Shown: positions 1-9,713, numbered from the stretch's first letter. The stretch is DNA of 64,000 bases from BOKV01 sp049289295 (GCA_049289295.1 JBATLL010000093.1:124001-188000); one strand, 5' to 3'. Numbers and translations: made by a program. The notes: generated by a model not told the origin, from the letters alone.

Positions 1-359
1 TTGCGTTTGCGCGTTCACTTCTGGGTACGCCCTATCTGTGGGGAGGTACGTCTGCATTCGGGATAGACTGTTCGGGTCTGGTCCAGCTGTCGATGCGCAT
101 GTGCGGGCGTATGGTCTTGCGGGATTCAGACATGCAGGCCGCCACCATCGGGCACGAGATCGACGCGGGCGAACATCTGACGGAGTTGCAGCGCGGCGAT
201 CTTGTCTTCTGGAAAGGCCATGTCGCAATTGTCGAGGGCGACGGGCATCTGCTTCACGCAAACGGTCACAGCATGGATGTCACGAGCGAACCGATCCACG
301 CGGCGATCGGGCGTATCGAGCGCCTGTATGCCAGGCCAATCGGATATCGAAGACCCTGA
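1..359 (+). CDS. NlpC/P60 family cysteine peptidase, C-terminal part (5' end outside window)
   Basis: The reading frame is open from base 3 to the TGA at 357-359, so the gene begins before the window. The visible 118 residues hold the hallmark of NlpC/P60 cell-wall peptidases: YLWGG, then the nucleophile in DCSGLVQ (Cys codon at 69-71), and later WKGHVAIV, which supplies the catalytic histidine. Family members cut peptide cross-links in peptidoglycan or related amide bonds. The N-terminal portion, usually SH3-like domains in alphaproteobacteria, cannot be seen. It ends 16 bases from the stop codon of the convergent hydroxyacid dehydrogenase. The family call is secure; substrate and location are not. 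Confidence 0.85.
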   Translation, partial: AFARSLLGTPYLWGGTSAFGIDCSGLVQLSMRMCGRMVLRDSDMQAATIGHEIDAGEHLTELQRGDLVFWKGHVAIVEGDGHLLHANGHSMDVTSEPIHAAIGRIERLYARPIGYRRP

Positions 360-375
360 GGCTGCCTGAACTGGA

Positions 376-1332
376 TCAGTAGCCGGCGGTTCGGTCAACC
401 AGATGCTCCAGACCCAGCCCCTGTTCGTGGCGCTCCATCTGGCGCAGCATCAATGGCACGAGATGTTTCGGATCCGAATTGGCCGCTGCATGTGGTGTGA
501 TGAAGACACGCGGATGTTTCCACAGCGCACTGTCTGTCGGCAGCGGTTCCTGCTCGAAGACATCGAGGCTTGCCGCCATCAGCCTGCCGCTATCCAGGGC
601 GGAAAGTATGTCGCGCTCGACCTGCAACTTACCTCGCCCCGCATTGATGAGAACAGGACCACCCAGCGGGGTCTTCGGTTTCATACGCGAAAGCAGATCC
701 GCGTTGACAATTCCCCGCGTGTCATCCGTCAGGGGAAGCAGGACTACGACAATGTCGCTGGCGGCAAGAAACGCTCCAAGTCCATCCTGCCCATGGTGAC
801 ACTTCACGCCCGGCACCTGCTTTGCATTGCGGCTCCAGCCATGCATCTGGAAGCCGATCTGGCCCAGCTTGGCTGCCGCATCCTGTCCCAGCACACCGAG
901 GCCCATGATGCCCACGCTGACTTCACCGGCGGCAGGCTGTGGAGGTTCGCTCCAGATGCCTTTCGCCTGCTGTTCACGATAGAGGCGACCGAAGCGAAAA
1001 TGATCCAGCACCTGCCAGATGACATACTCGCTCATGCGCATTGTCAGGTCTGGCGCCACCACACGAACGATCGGCAGATCCGGAACCTGCGTGTCGTGAA
1101 AGATGTGGTCGACCCCTGCACCCAGCGAAAGGATGACTTCCAGATTGGGCAGTTTGGCCAGCAGGCCTGATCGCTGCTTCCAGACTATCGCATAACGGAT
1201 GGAAGGATCGTTGGCGCCATCGGGTTCCAGCACGATCTTCCTTTCAGGCGCGTGCACCTGGAACTGATCGAGCCAGGCCTTGGGGTCCCAGTTGGTCAGC
1301 GATAGGAGGATCGTGTCTGCCTGGCTGCTCAT
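376..1332 (-). CDS. D-2-hydroxyacid dehydrogenase, glyoxylate/hydroxypyruvate reductase A type
   Basis: A 318-residue NAD(P)-dependent 2-ketoacid reductase. The Rossmann fingerprint GLGVLG lies near residues 144-149. The catalytic set follows in order: Arg233 in NAGRGK, Glu262 in FEQEP and His281 in TPHAAA. The overall architecture resembles GhrA, which reduces glyoxylate and hydroxypyruvate. The ATG overlaps the stop of the upstream ATPase gene by four bases (ATGA), so it is the last cistron of the peptide-transport operon. Why a ketoacid reductase sits with a peptide importer is not evident; amino-acid breakdown after peptide uptake is one possibility. Exact substrate unknown. Confidence 0.85.
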   Translation of the reverse strand: MSSQADTILLSLTNWDPKAWLDQFQVHAPERKIVLEPDGANDPSIRYAIVWKQRSGLLAKLPNLEVILSLGAGVDHIFHDTQVPDLPIVRVVAPDLTMRMSEYVIWQVLDHFRFGRLYREQQAKGIWSEPPQPAAGEVSVGIMGLGVLGQDAAAKLGQIGFQMHGWSRNAKQVPGVKCHHGQDGLGAFLAASDIVVVLLPLTDDTRGIVNADLLSRMKPKTPLGGPVLINAGRGKLQVERDILSALDSGRLMAASLDVFEQEPLPTDSALWKHPRVFITPHAAANSDPKHLVPLMLRQMERHEQGLGLEHLVDRTAGY

Positions 1333-2987
1333 TGACTCACCACGCTACCCTTTGCTGCCCTCAGTTCGAACGCCGCAGCCATCAAGGCGCGGGTATAATC
1401 GGTCTGCGGGTCTTCGAAAATCTGCTTGGCTGCACCTTGCTCGACGACTTTGCCGTTGCGCATGACAATCACGTCGTTTGCCAGCGCCCGCACCACCTTG
1501 AGATCGTGGCTGATGAACATGTACGCCAGATCATGCCGTTCCTGCAGGTCGCGCAACAGGTCAACCACCTGCGCCTGCACGCTCATGTCGAGCGCTGATG
1601 TCGGCTCGTCCAGCATGATGAAACGCGGCTCGAGAACAATGGCGCGGGCAATGGCGATGCGCTGGCGCTGCCCGCCGGAAAATTCGTGCGGATAGCGATG
1701 ACGCGTTTGCGGATCAAGGCCCGTTTCGACCAGTGCCGCGCATACGCGCTCATCCAGTTCTGCATGGGAGAGATTCTGACGGTGTACTTTCAGCCCCTCG
1801 GCGACGATCTCTGCTACCGACATGCGTGGGCTGAGGGACCCGTACGGATCCTGGAACACGACCTGCATTCGGTCGCGCAGTTCGCGCATCTGCTTGAATG
1901 TGTGGTCGTCAATGCGCTCGCCGAGGAAAACGATCTGGCCCTCGGAAGCGATGAGCCTGGTCAGCGCCAGGCCAAGCGTCGTCTTGCCCGATCCCGATTC
2001 ACCCACGACCCCGAGTGTCTGGCCTGCGCGGATTTCCACATCGATGCCGTCGACCGCCTTTACGTGATCGACCGTCTTGCGCATGAAACCGCGTTTGATC
2101 GGGAACCAGACCTTGATGTCATTCCCCTTGAGCACGACAGGCTTGGAGACGTCGGCCTTTGGAGGATTGCCCTTCGGCTCGGCTGAAAGGAGATGCCTGG
2201 TGTAGGCATGCTGCGGATTGCGGAACAGGGCCTCGGTCGGCCCATGTTCGACAATCTTGCCGCCTTGCATCACACAGGTGCGATCAGCAAACTTGCGAAC
2301 GATGCCGAGATCATGCGTGATGAACAGCATCGACATGGCGCGCTTGGCCTGCAGTTCTTCCAGCAGTTCGAGTATCTGCGCCTGCACCGTCACATCCAGT
2401 GCCGTTGTGGGTTCGTCGGCAATCAGCAATTGCGGATCATTGGCAAGCGCCATGGCGATCATCACACGCTGCCGCTGGCCGCCAGAAAGCTGGTGCGGAT
2501 AGGCATCGAGGCGTTTTTCCGGATCGCGAATTCCAACCTGGTTGAGCAGGGCAATCGTACGCTCGCGAGCTGCGCTACCGCTCATTCCGCGATGGACCTC
2601 CAATATCTCGCCAACCTGTCGCTCGATCGTGTGCAGCGGATTGAGCGATGTCATCGGTTCCTGGAAGATCATGGTGATGTCATTACCGCGCACCTTGCGC
2701 AGGTCCGCCTCGTCACCATCGAGTAGATCCTCGCCCTTGAAATGCACCGAGCCTGAGGGATGGCTTGCAGCGGGATAGGGCAGAAGTTTCAGGATCGACA
2801 GGGCTGTGACAGATTTGCCCGACCCCGATTCGCCCACCAGCGCAACTGTTTCGCCGGGACCAATATCAAACGATACCCGATCAACAGCGAGGTTGGTCTT
2901 GCCGCCCTGTGTAAAGGCCACAGACAACTCGCGAACGGAAATAAGCGGTTCGCTGGCAGTCCCGTTTTCTTTCCTCGGCCCGCTCAT
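1329..2987 (-). CDS. yejF: Oligopeptide ABC transporter, double ATP-binding subunit (YejF type)
   Basis: A 552-residue protein with two complete ABC ATPase domains in tandem. The first has Walker A GESGSGKS and signature LSGGQRQR; the second has Walker A GESGSGKT and signature FSGGQRQR. Each is followed by a Walker B ending in DEPT. One chain with two cassettes is the arrangement of YejF in the microcin C/oligopeptide importer. I chose the ATG at 2987, where MSGPRKENG begins, because it overlaps the yejE stop as ATGA; the frame remains open for another 35 codons upstream inside yejE. The protein acts on the cytoplasmic face with the two permeases encoded just upstream. Confidence 0.93.
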   Translation of the reverse strand: MSGPRKENGTASEPLISVRELSVAFTQGGKTNLAVDRVSFDIGPGETVALVGESGSGKSVTALSILKLLPYPAASHPSGSVHFKGEDLLDGDEADLRKVRGNDITMIFQEPMTSLNPLHTIERQVGEILEVHRGMSGSAARERTIALLNQVGIRDPEKRLDAYPHQLSGGQRQRVMIAMALANDPQLLIADEPTTALDVTVQAQILELLEELQAKRAMSMLFITHDLGIVRKFADRTCVMQGGKIVEHGPTEALFRNPQHAYTRHLLSAEPKGNPPKADVSKPVVLKGNDIKVWFPIKRGFMRKTVDHVKAVDGIDVEIRAGQTLGVVGESGSGKTTLGLALTRLIASEGQIVFLGERIDDHTFKQMRELRDRMQVVFQDPYGSLSPRMSVAEIVAEGLKVHRQNLSHAELDERVCAALVETGLDPQTRHRYPHEFSGGQRQRIAIARAIVLEPRFIMLDEPTSALDMSVQAQVVDLLRDLQERHDLAYMFISHDLKVVRALANDVIVMRNGKVVEQGAAKQIFEDPQTDYTRALMAAAFELRAAKGSVVSQ

Positions 2988-4117
2988 TTGAACGTCTTCC
3001 TCGGGTCGAAGGCATCGCGCGTTGCCTCGCCCACGAAAATCAGCAGCGAAAGCATGAGGGCAATGACGCTGAAACCGGTCAGTCCCAGCCATGGTGCCTG
3101 CAGGTTGTTGCGCCCCTGCGCCAGCATCTCACCCAGCGACGGTGAGCCGGGTGGCATGCCAAGTCCCAGAAAATCGAGGGATGTGAGAGTGGTAATCGAG
3201 CCATTGAGAATGAAGGGAAGGAAGGTCAGCGTCGCGACCATGGCATTCGGCAAAACATGGCGGAACATGATCGCCCAGTTATTGACGCCCAGCGCCCGGG
3301 CAGCGTTGACATATTCGAAATTGCGCGCGCGCAGAAACTCCGCCCGCACGACGCCGACAAAGCCCAGCCAGCTGAAAAGCAGCATGATCCCCAGCAGCAC
3401 CCAGAAGCCCGGCGGCAGCACGGCGGCAATGATCAGCAGAATGTAGAGAACCGGCATCGATGACCATATTTCGATGAAGCGCTGGAACAGCAGGTCGACC
3501 CAGCCGCCGAAATATCCCTGAATGGCTCCGGCGGACACACCAATCATGGCGGAGGCTGCTGTCAGGATCAGTCCGAAAAGTACCGAGATGCGGAAGCCGT
3601 AGATCGAACGCGCAAGCACATCACGTGCCGCATCGTCTGTTCCAAGCCAGTTCCAGTTAGCAACCGAACAGGCTGGATCATCAACGCCAAGCGGGTAGTT
3701 CACGCACCGCGCTTCCTTGCTGTAGAGCCAGGAGGGTCTGGACGGGGCAGGCTCGGGTATCTCGTTGTTGACCGAACGATACGAGTATCGGATCGGAGGC
3801 CAGATCATCCAGCCATCTTCTTTGATGGCATCACTGATCTCCGGGATCTTGAAATCCGTCACCGGAAGGAAGCCATCCTCGAGGAACACTTCTTCGGGGT
3901 AGTCGCGGGCAATGGGAAAATAGAAGTCACCCTTGAAGTTCACCATTATCGGCCGGTCATTGGCGAGTAGTTCGGCAAACAGTGTCACGATGAACAGGAA
4001 CAGGAATATCCACAGCGACCAGTAACCGCGCCGGTTTGCCTTGAAATTCTCGAGCCGTCTCTGGTTGATGGCCGAAAGGTTGAGGGACAGGGATGGAACG
4101 AACTTGCTGGCCATCAC
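2984..4117 (-). CDS. yejE: Oligopeptide ABC transporter permease (YejE type)
   Basis: A 377-residue inner-membrane permease. One transmembrane helix lies near residues 33-53. A long periplasmic segment of about 110 residues follows, then the membrane block typical of binding-protein-dependent permeases, with the cytoplasmic coupling motif around RALGVNNWAIMFRHVLPN. The long first loop is usual for YejE compared with OppC or DppC. The start overlaps the yejB stop by four bases, and its own stop overlaps the yejF start, showing translational coupling through the operon. Confidence 0.92.
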   Translation of the reverse strand: MMASKFVPSLSLNLSAINQRRLENFKANRRGYWSLWIFLFLFIVTLFAELLANDRPIMVNFKGDFYFPIARDYPEEVFLEDGFLPVTDFKIPEISDAIKEDGWMIWPPIRYSYRSVNNEIPEPAPSRPSWLYSKEARCVNYPLGVDDPACSVANWNWLGTDDAARDVLARSIYGFRISVLFGLILTAASAMIGVSAGAIQGYFGGWVDLLFQRFIEIWSSMPVLYILLIIAAVLPPGFWVLLGIMLLFSWLGFVGVVRAEFLRARNFEYVNAARALGVNNWAIMFRHVLPNAMVATLTFLPFILNGSITTLTSLDFLGLGMPPGSPSLGEMLAQGRNNLQAPWLGLTGFSVIALMLSLLIFVGEATRDAFDPRKTFK

Positions 4118-5256
4118 ACCTGCCTCGACTCGAAATCAATGCGCGGATCGATCCAGGTGTAGACCAGATCCGACAGCAGACCGACCAGCAGGCCCATCAG
4201 CGAGAAGATGTAAAGAGTTGCGAACACGACCGGATAGTCGCGTTCGATGACCGACCTGTAGCCAAGCAGGCCAAGGCCATCGAGGGAAAAGATTGTCTCG
4301 ATGAGAAGCGACCCGGTGAAAAAGGCGGAGATGAAGGCACCGGGAAAGCCCGCGATGACGATCAGCATGGCATTGCGAAACACGTGGCCGTACAGCACGC
4401 GTTGTTCGCTGAGACCCTTGGCGCGCGCGGTCATCACATATTGTTTGCGGATTTCATCGAGAAAGGAATTCTTGGTCAGCAAGGTGGTGGTGGCAAAGGA
4501 TGACAGGACAAGCGCAGTCAGCGGCAGGGCAAGGTGCCAGAAATAGTCAGGCGCAATCACGGTTATGCAATGCGCCGCGTCGAATGCGTCGGACCATGGT
4601 GCGCAGGCATATTCGTTCAGGCCTTCAGTCAGAAGGCCGCGCAGGGGAAACCAGTCATAATAGGATCCGCCGGCAAAAAGGATGACCAGCAGAACGGCGA
4701 ACAGGAACCCGGGAATGGCGTAGGCGACAATGACAACGCCACTGGTCCAGATATCGAAAGCTGAACCGTCCTTCACGGCTTTTCGGATGCCAAGCGGGAT
4801 GGAGATGCCGTAGGACAGGAACGTGATCCACAGGCCCAGTGAGATCGAGACCGGCATTTTCTCGATGATGAGATCGATCACCGTTACCTTGCGAAAATAG
4901 CTCTCGCCAAAATCGAAGCGGGCATAGTTCCAGATCATGTCGCCAAACCGTTCGAGCGGCGGCTTGTCGAAGCCGAACTGCTTTTCGAGCTTTGCAATGA
5001 ATTCAGGGTCCAGCCCCTGCGCACCGCGATATTTGGATGAGGATTCGCCTGAACTGTCGAAGTTCGTGTCGCGCGACACTTCGTTGCCGCCGCCTGAAAT
5101 ACGGTCAGTAGCGGAACCTGCCTGGCCGGAAAGCTGGGCGATGACCTGTTCGACTGGACCGCCGGGCGCAAACTGAATCACGGCGAACGAGATCGCCATG
5201 ATGCCGAGCATGGTCGGTACCATCAGCAGAAGCCGTCTGAGAATATAGGCTCCCAT
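4114..5256 (-). CDS. yejB: Oligopeptide ABC transporter permease (YejB type)
   Basis: A 380-residue permease that begins MGAYILRRLLLMVPTMLG, the classic DppB/OppB/YejB N-terminal helix. A periplasmic stretch rich in Gly and Ser (roughly residues 40-80) precedes five further membrane helices. The coupling motif RAKGLSEQRVLYGHVFRNAM sits before the last pair of helices. It pairs with YejE to form the channel. The start lies nine bases after the stop of the second solute-binding protein. Confidence 0.92.
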   Translation of the reverse strand: MGAYILRRLLLMVPTMLGIMAISFAVIQFAPGGPVEQVIAQLSGQAGSATDRISGGGNEVSRDTNFDSSGESSSKYRGAQGLDPEFIAKLEKQFGFDKPPLERFGDMIWNYARFDFGESYFRKVTVIDLIIEKMPVSISLGLWITFLSYGISIPLGIRKAVKDGSAFDIWTSGVVIVAYAIPGFLFAVLLVILFAGGSYYDWFPLRGLLTEGLNEYACAPWSDAFDAAHCITVIAPDYFWHLALPLTALVLSSFATTTLLTKNSFLDEIRKQYVMTARAKGLSEQRVLYGHVFRNAMLIVIAGFPGAFISAFFTGSLLIETIFSLDGLGLLGYRSVIERDYPVVFATLYIFSLMGLLVGLLSDLVYTWIDPRIDFESRQV

Positions 5257-5265
5257 GATGCCGGA

Positions 5266-7128
5266 TCAGCCCTCGTTTATCCTTGCTGCCTTCGCCGCAT
5301 CCTGCCACCACAGGCGTTCAACGGGAAAGGCATAGTCCGGTTTTGGGTCGCGCCAGGCGAACATGTCCCAGTAGGCGACCCGATGATTCGCAGCGTGCCA
5401 ATTTGGAATCCAGAAATGCGCCGCGCGCAAGACCCGGTCTAGTGCGCGCAGCGCGGTAACAAGCTCCGCACGGGTCTGCGCCTTCTCAACGGCGGACAGC
5501 ATGGCGTCCACGGCCGGGACCTTGATCCCCGGATAATTATGCGAACCTTCACGCTCCGCATTCGACGAGTGGAAGAACTTCCGCATTGCCTCGCCCGACG
5601 GATTGGCCTCGAAGGAAAAGGCAAGGGACACCAGATCGAAGTCGAAACTCTCGATGCGGGCCTGGAACTGCGAGGCATCTACAAGGCGGATGGATGGGTT
5701 GATGCCCATGGTCCTGAGATTTTCGGCATAAGGACCCAGCACGCGCTCGAAGACCTGGCTATTGATGAGGAATTCGATTTCAAGCTGCCGGCCTTGCTGG
5801 TCGACAAGCGCATTACCCTGCTTTTGCCATCCCGCCTTTTTGAAGAGCGCGTCGGCCTTGCGGAACAGACTTCTGTCCCGTCCGCTTCCGTCGGTCACAT
5901 TCTGGTTCACCGCTTCGTCGAAAACAGTGTCGGGAAGGGAGGAGCGGAAAGGTTCCAGAAGCGCCAGTTCATCGGGGGAAGGTTTGCCGATTGCCGCAAA
6001 ATCGGTGCGCTCGAAAATCGAATGGGTTCGCTGATAGGCGTCATAGAAGATGTTTCGATTGGTCCACTCGAAATCGAAAAGCGTGGCGATACCCTGCCTG
6101 GTCAGCGGGTTGGCCAGTTTCTCCCGCCGTGAATTTGCTGCCCACCCCTGAAGCGATGGACGCTTTTCCTCATCGAACAGCTTCTGCTTCACCTTCCCGG
6201 CTATCAGCGATGGAAACACATATTCCGTTGCCCAGACTTTCGACGTGAATTCCTCACGCCAGTGAACCTCGCCCTTCTTGAAAGCTTCGAAAGCAGCGGT
6301 TCGCTCCTGGTAGAAATCAATGCGGATCCGGTCGAAATGGTCAATGCCCCTGGCGAAGGGCAGGTTCCGGGCCCAGTAATCGGTCACCTTCTCATACTCG
6401 ATGAATTTTCCCGTCTGGAACTTGCCCACCTTCCAGGGACCCGAGCCTGGAAGCGGATCAAGCGTTGCTTCGTCAAAACGCCTGCCATTGAAGCCAAGCT
6501 GATTGAAGATCGGAGAATTTTCCGCAATCGACAAAATCACCCGGTCGGACTGCTTGCCGTTGAACCGCATTTCTACCGTCAGTTCATCCAGCACTTCCAC
6601 CGCATCGAGATTGACCAGGTCCAGCGCAATCTGCGGGTGGCCATGTTCCTTGAGCGCGAGGATTGAGAAGCGGACATCGCCTGCCCGCACGGGTGTTCCG
6701 TCGTGGAAACGCGCTGCTTCGCGTAGTGCGAACCGGTATCGGTTGCGGTCCGATGAAATGGTGACGCTTTCTGCCAGGGCGCAATAGAGCGCGTCGGGCT
6801 CGTCCCATGCGCGCACCATCAGCTTGTCGAAGCAAAGCTCCATGCGTGGCGGCGCTTCGCCTTTAAGGACGAATGTGTTCAACGTGTTGAAGGTCTGCGC
6901 ATTCTGGTTGTAGCCCCAATCGGAAGGGCTGAAGGCAAATACGCCGCCTTTGGGAGCATCAGGCGAAGCAAAATCGAACGCCTCGAAACCAAGCCCGTAT
7001 TTCAGTTCGCCAAATGCAGACAGGCCATGGAGCGGTCTTTCAACCGGATTTCCGGCAAGGGCAAATCCCGGAAATGCCGCCGCACCGGCAAGGGCTGCCG
7101 CGCCCTTTGTGAATGTGCGCCTGTTCAT
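5266..7128 (-). CDS. Extracellular solute-binding protein, family 5 (YejA type), Tat-exported paralogue
   Basis: A 620-residue SBP_bac_5 protein that delivers peptide-like solutes to YejBEF. From the ATG at 7128 the N terminus reads MNRRTFTKGAAALAG, a twin-arginine signal followed by a hydrophobic stretch ending in FALAG. The frame can be extended 21 codons upstream, but that would bury the signal peptide and run into the preceding gene. The mature part carries family landmarks such as YNQNAQTFNTLN near the N terminus and DGTPVRAGDV. It lies 17 bases downstream of a second binding protein of exactly the same length, so the two probably arose by duplication. Confidence 0.9.
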   Translation of the reverse strand: MNRRTFTKGAAALAGAAAFPGFALAGNPVERPLHGLSAFGELKYGLGFEAFDFASPDAPKGGVFAFSPSDWGYNQNAQTFNTLNTFVLKGEAPPRMELCFDKLMVRAWDEPDALYCALAESVTISSDRNRYRFALREAARFHDGTPVRAGDVRFSILALKEHGHPQIALDLVNLDAVEVLDELTVEMRFNGKQSDRVILSIAENSPIFNQLGFNGRRFDEATLDPLPGSGPWKVGKFQTGKFIEYEKVTDYWARNLPFARGIDHFDRIRIDFYQERTAAFEAFKKGEVHWREEFTSKVWATEYVFPSLIAGKVKQKLFDEEKRPSLQGWAANSRREKLANPLTRQGIATLFDFEWTNRNIFYDAYQRTHSIFERTDFAAIGKPSPDELALLEPFRSSLPDTVFDEAVNQNVTDGSGRDRSLFRKADALFKKAGWQKQGNALVDQQGRQLEIEFLINSQVFERVLGPYAENLRTMGINPSIRLVDASQFQARIESFDFDLVSLAFSFEANPSGEAMRKFFHSSNAEREGSHNYPGIKVPAVDAMLSAVEKAQTRAELVTALRALDRVLRAAHFWIPNWHAANHRVAYWDMFAWRDPKPDYAFPVERLWWQDAAKAARINEG

Positions 7129-7145
7129 GACACCTGTCGGGTCGG

Positions 7146-9008
7146 TCAATTGCCTTTCTCCATTTCCGCCTCGATCGTTTCGTCGATCCACAGCGAGTAG
7201 AGATCAATGCCGGAATAGGCGGGCTGGGTTGGCGGAAACTGCAGTTTGCGCCACCAGGCAAACCACGCCTCGGGATTGTGCCACATCGGTATCGCGTAAT
7301 AGCCATGCAGCAAGATGCGATCCATGGCCTGCGTCAGCGCGACCAGCTCATCGCGGTTCGGCGCTGAAATGATGCGCTCGACCAGTTCGTCAAGCACAGG
7401 ATCCTTGATGCCGGAATAGTTCCGCCCTCCTGGCCGGTCAGCCGAGCGGCTGGTCCAGTATTCACGCTGTTCATTTCCGGGGGAAAGCGACTGGGCGGTT
7501 GACAGCATGGAGACCTCGAAATCGAAGCCGTCGATCCGGTTCTTGTATTGTGCATCATCGACAATTCGGATGGTTGCCTTGATACCGAGCGGGCGAAGAT
7601 ATTCCACGGTCGGAATGCCGACGCGTTCATCCGTCGGGCCTGAGCCGAGAAACTCGATTTCAAACTGCTTGCCTGCGGCATCGACAAGTTTTCCGCCTGC
7701 AAGCCGGTAGCCCGCTTCAGTCAGGAGCTTGAGCGCTGCGCGCTGGTGCTTTCGTGTGTCGGCGGGAGAGCCATAAACGGGAAGCTCGAAGGGTTCATCG
7801 ATCACGGAACCGGAAATCCTGTCGCGATATTCCTCGAGGATTTCCTTTTCACGGCCCTGCGGCAGGCCCTGGGGTGCCTGCAATTCTCCACCCTCGAAGT
7901 AACTGTCGGTGCGCGTGTACAAGCCGAAGAAGAGCGTGCGGTTCATGCTTTCGAAATCGAACAGCAGGGTAAGCGCCTTTCGAACCCTGACATCGGCAAA
8001 TTTCGGGTTTCTGGTGTTGAAGAAATAGGCCTGGAACGGCTCCGGGCTCTGCGTGTCGAACGCTTTTCGCAACACGTCCTTTCGTTCAAAGGCCGGGAAG
8101 TTGTATTCGGTCGCCCAGCGTTGAGAGCGGTTTTCAGCCCGCGTGTCGGTGATGCCGCCCTTCTTGAATGCTTCCCACAATGCGTTTTCGTCCAGGAAAT
8201 AGGTGTAGCGGATGGCGCCGAAATTGTAGCGGCCCTTTCGCACCGGAAGGTCCTTGCCCCAATAGTCGTCCACCCGTTGCCAGACGACATTCTTGCCAAG
8301 GTCGAAATTCGCAATCCTGTAGGGTCCCGAACCCAGCGGCACTTCCGTGGTGGGCTGGGATATGTCGCGCTTCTTGCCGTCGGGTCCGACACCTTCCCAC
8401 CATTCCCTGGGCAAGATCGGCAGATCACCGATGATATGCGGCAGTTCCCGGTTGCCCTTGATGTCGAATGTGAAGGTCACTTCACGTTCGCCGGTCTTCT
8501 CCGCCTTCACCACATTCCGGAAATATTCGGCATAAAGTGGGTGAACTTCCTTCAGCTTCTCCAGCGACCAGATCACATCTTCTGCCGTGATCGGCGTGCC
8601 GTCATGCCAGCGTGCCGCACCGTTCAGGCGATAGGTTGCCGATGAGAAATCTTCCGGATGGCTGAAGGCTTCCGCGACGAGGCCATAACTGGCGCTGGGC
8701 TGATCCACGGATTGCTCGAACAGCGTGTCGTAAAGCAGGCCGCCAGTATAGTTCAGCCCTGCTGCTGCCCGACCCCGAACAACGAAGGGGTTGAAGGAAT
8801 CAAATCCTCCTGCCGCCGCCTGGTTGAACGTGCCACCTTTCGGCGCATCGGAATTGACATGCTCATACTGCTTGAAGTCCGGCCCGTATTTCAATTCGCC
8901 GAATAACGCTCCGCCATGCCGCCAATCCTGGCCATGAGCTGCCAAAGGGCTGATTGCCAGCACGATGAATGTCAACAGCCGCACGAGCAGGTCAGTCTGG
9001 CAATTCAT
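7146..9008 (-). CDS. Extracellular solute-binding protein, family 5 (YejA type), Sec-exported paralogue
   Basis: First gene of the yej operon, 620 residues from the ATG at 9008, which follows a good ribosome site (GGAGGAACC). The N terminus MNCQTDLLVRLLTFIVLA is a plain Sec signal with cleavage likely after AAHG; there is no twin arginine. The mature protein has the SBP_bac_5 pattern (GGTFNQAAAGGFDSFNPF, DGTPITAEDV). In YejABEF systems the binding protein captures oligopeptides such as microcin C. Two binding proteins sharing one permease suggests two substrate ranges. The longer upstream frame to 9104 lacks a signal peptide at its start and is less likely. Confidence 0.9.
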   Translation of the reverse strand: MNCQTDLLVRLLTFIVLAISPLAAHGQDWRHGGALFGELKYGPDFKQYEHVNSDAPKGGTFNQAAAGGFDSFNPFVVRGRAAAGLNYTGGLLYDTLFEQSVDQPSASYGLVAEAFSHPEDFSSATYRLNGAARWHDGTPITAEDVIWSLEKLKEVHPLYAEYFRNVVKAEKTGEREVTFTFDIKGNRELPHIIGDLPILPREWWEGVGPDGKKRDISQPTTEVPLGSGPYRIANFDLGKNVVWQRVDDYWGKDLPVRKGRYNFGAIRYTYFLDENALWEAFKKGGITDTRAENRSQRWATEYNFPAFERKDVLRKAFDTQSPEPFQAYFFNTRNPKFADVRVRKALTLLFDFESMNRTLFFGLYTRTDSYFEGGELQAPQGLPQGREKEILEEYRDRISGSVIDEPFELPVYGSPADTRKHQRAALKLLTEAGYRLAGGKLVDAAGKQFEIEFLGSGPTDERVGIPTVEYLRPLGIKATIRIVDDAQYKNRIDGFDFEVSMLSTAQSLSPGNEQREYWTSRSADRPGGRNYSGIKDPVLDELVERIISAPNRDELVALTQAMDRILLHGYYAIPMWHNPEAWFAWWRKLQFPPTQPAYSGIDLYSLWIDETIEAEMEKGN

Positions 9009-9104
9009 GGTTCCTCCGCCGATTCCGGTGCGCAAAGGAGCATACCCCCCCAACAGGTCAGCGCAAGGCGGTTTGTTGGAAGGGCGTTGCACAAGCTTCG
9101 CCAA

Positions 9105-9135
9105 AAGAAAAGGGCCGACGCAAGGCCAGCCCTTT
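9105..9135 (-). terminator. Probable rho-independent terminator of the cytochrome c gene
   Basis: Read on the minus strand just after the cytochrome stop codon at 9159, AAAGGGC and GCCCTTT pair across an 11-16 base loop and are followed by TCTTTT. It separates cycM from the yej operon, which is transcribed in the same direction. Confidence 0.6.
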
Positions 9136-9158
9136 GGTTGACGCGAGTGCGGTTGTCC

Positions 9159-9713
9159 TTACTGCGCCGGCAGTGCTGCCGGGCTGGGTGAAAGGGAACG
9201 CAGATAGGCAATGATGTTTGCCCTGTCTTCGGTCTTCTTCAGGCCTGCAAAACCCATTGCGGTTCCCTTGACGAACTTCTTCGGGTTCCACAGGAAACCA
9301 TTCAGTTCTTCATAGGTCCAGGTCTTGCCGGCGGCATATTCCTTCAGGCCAGATGAGTAGGCAAAGCCCTCATGGCCGGCAACGGGTCTTTCCACAATTC
9401 CATAAAGTGCCGGGCCGACCTTGTTGGCGCCGCCGCTTTCGAACGTATGGCAGGAGGCGCATTTCTTGGCCACTGTTTCACCGGCTGCAACATCGGCTGA
9501 TGCGAGCAGGCCTGAAATCGGCTCAAACGCTGGTCCGGCACTTTCGCTGCCGCTGCTGTTCTCCCCGCCGGATTCGGCTGCTGTAATCGCATAGCCTGGT
9601 GTTTCCGGTGCTTCCGAGTGGAAAATGGCTTCTGAAAGGATGGTCGCGCCAAACAGCACGAATATGGTTCCCAGAACCGCCATCGCGATCTTGTTGAACG
9701 TGAAACTGTCCAT
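9159..9713 (-). CDS. cycM: Membrane-anchored c-type cytochrome (CycM/cytochrome c552 type)
   Basis: A 184-residue cytochrome with one N-terminal anchor helix (about residues 8-30), a Ser/Gly/Glu-rich linker (about 35-65) and a class I cytochrome c domain. Haem attachment is C85-A-S-C88-H89, and Met153 in KGTAMGFAG is the likely sixth ligand. In Bradyrhizobium, CycM carries electrons from the bc1 complex to the aa3 oxidase, and the layout here is the same. I chose the ATG at 9713 because it puts the anchor at the N terminus; the upstream extension is not hydrophobic. Divergent from kdsB, the usual rhizobial arrangement. Confidence 0.9.
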   Translation of the reverse strand: MDSFTFNKIAMAVLGTIFVLFGATILSEAIFHSEAPETPGYAITAAESGGENSSGSESAGPAFEPISGLLASADVAAGETVAKKCASCHTFESGGANKVGPALYGIVERPVAGHEGFAYSSGLKEYAAGKTWTYEELNGFLWNPKKFVKGTAMGFAGLKKTEDRANIIAYLRSLSPSPAALPAQ

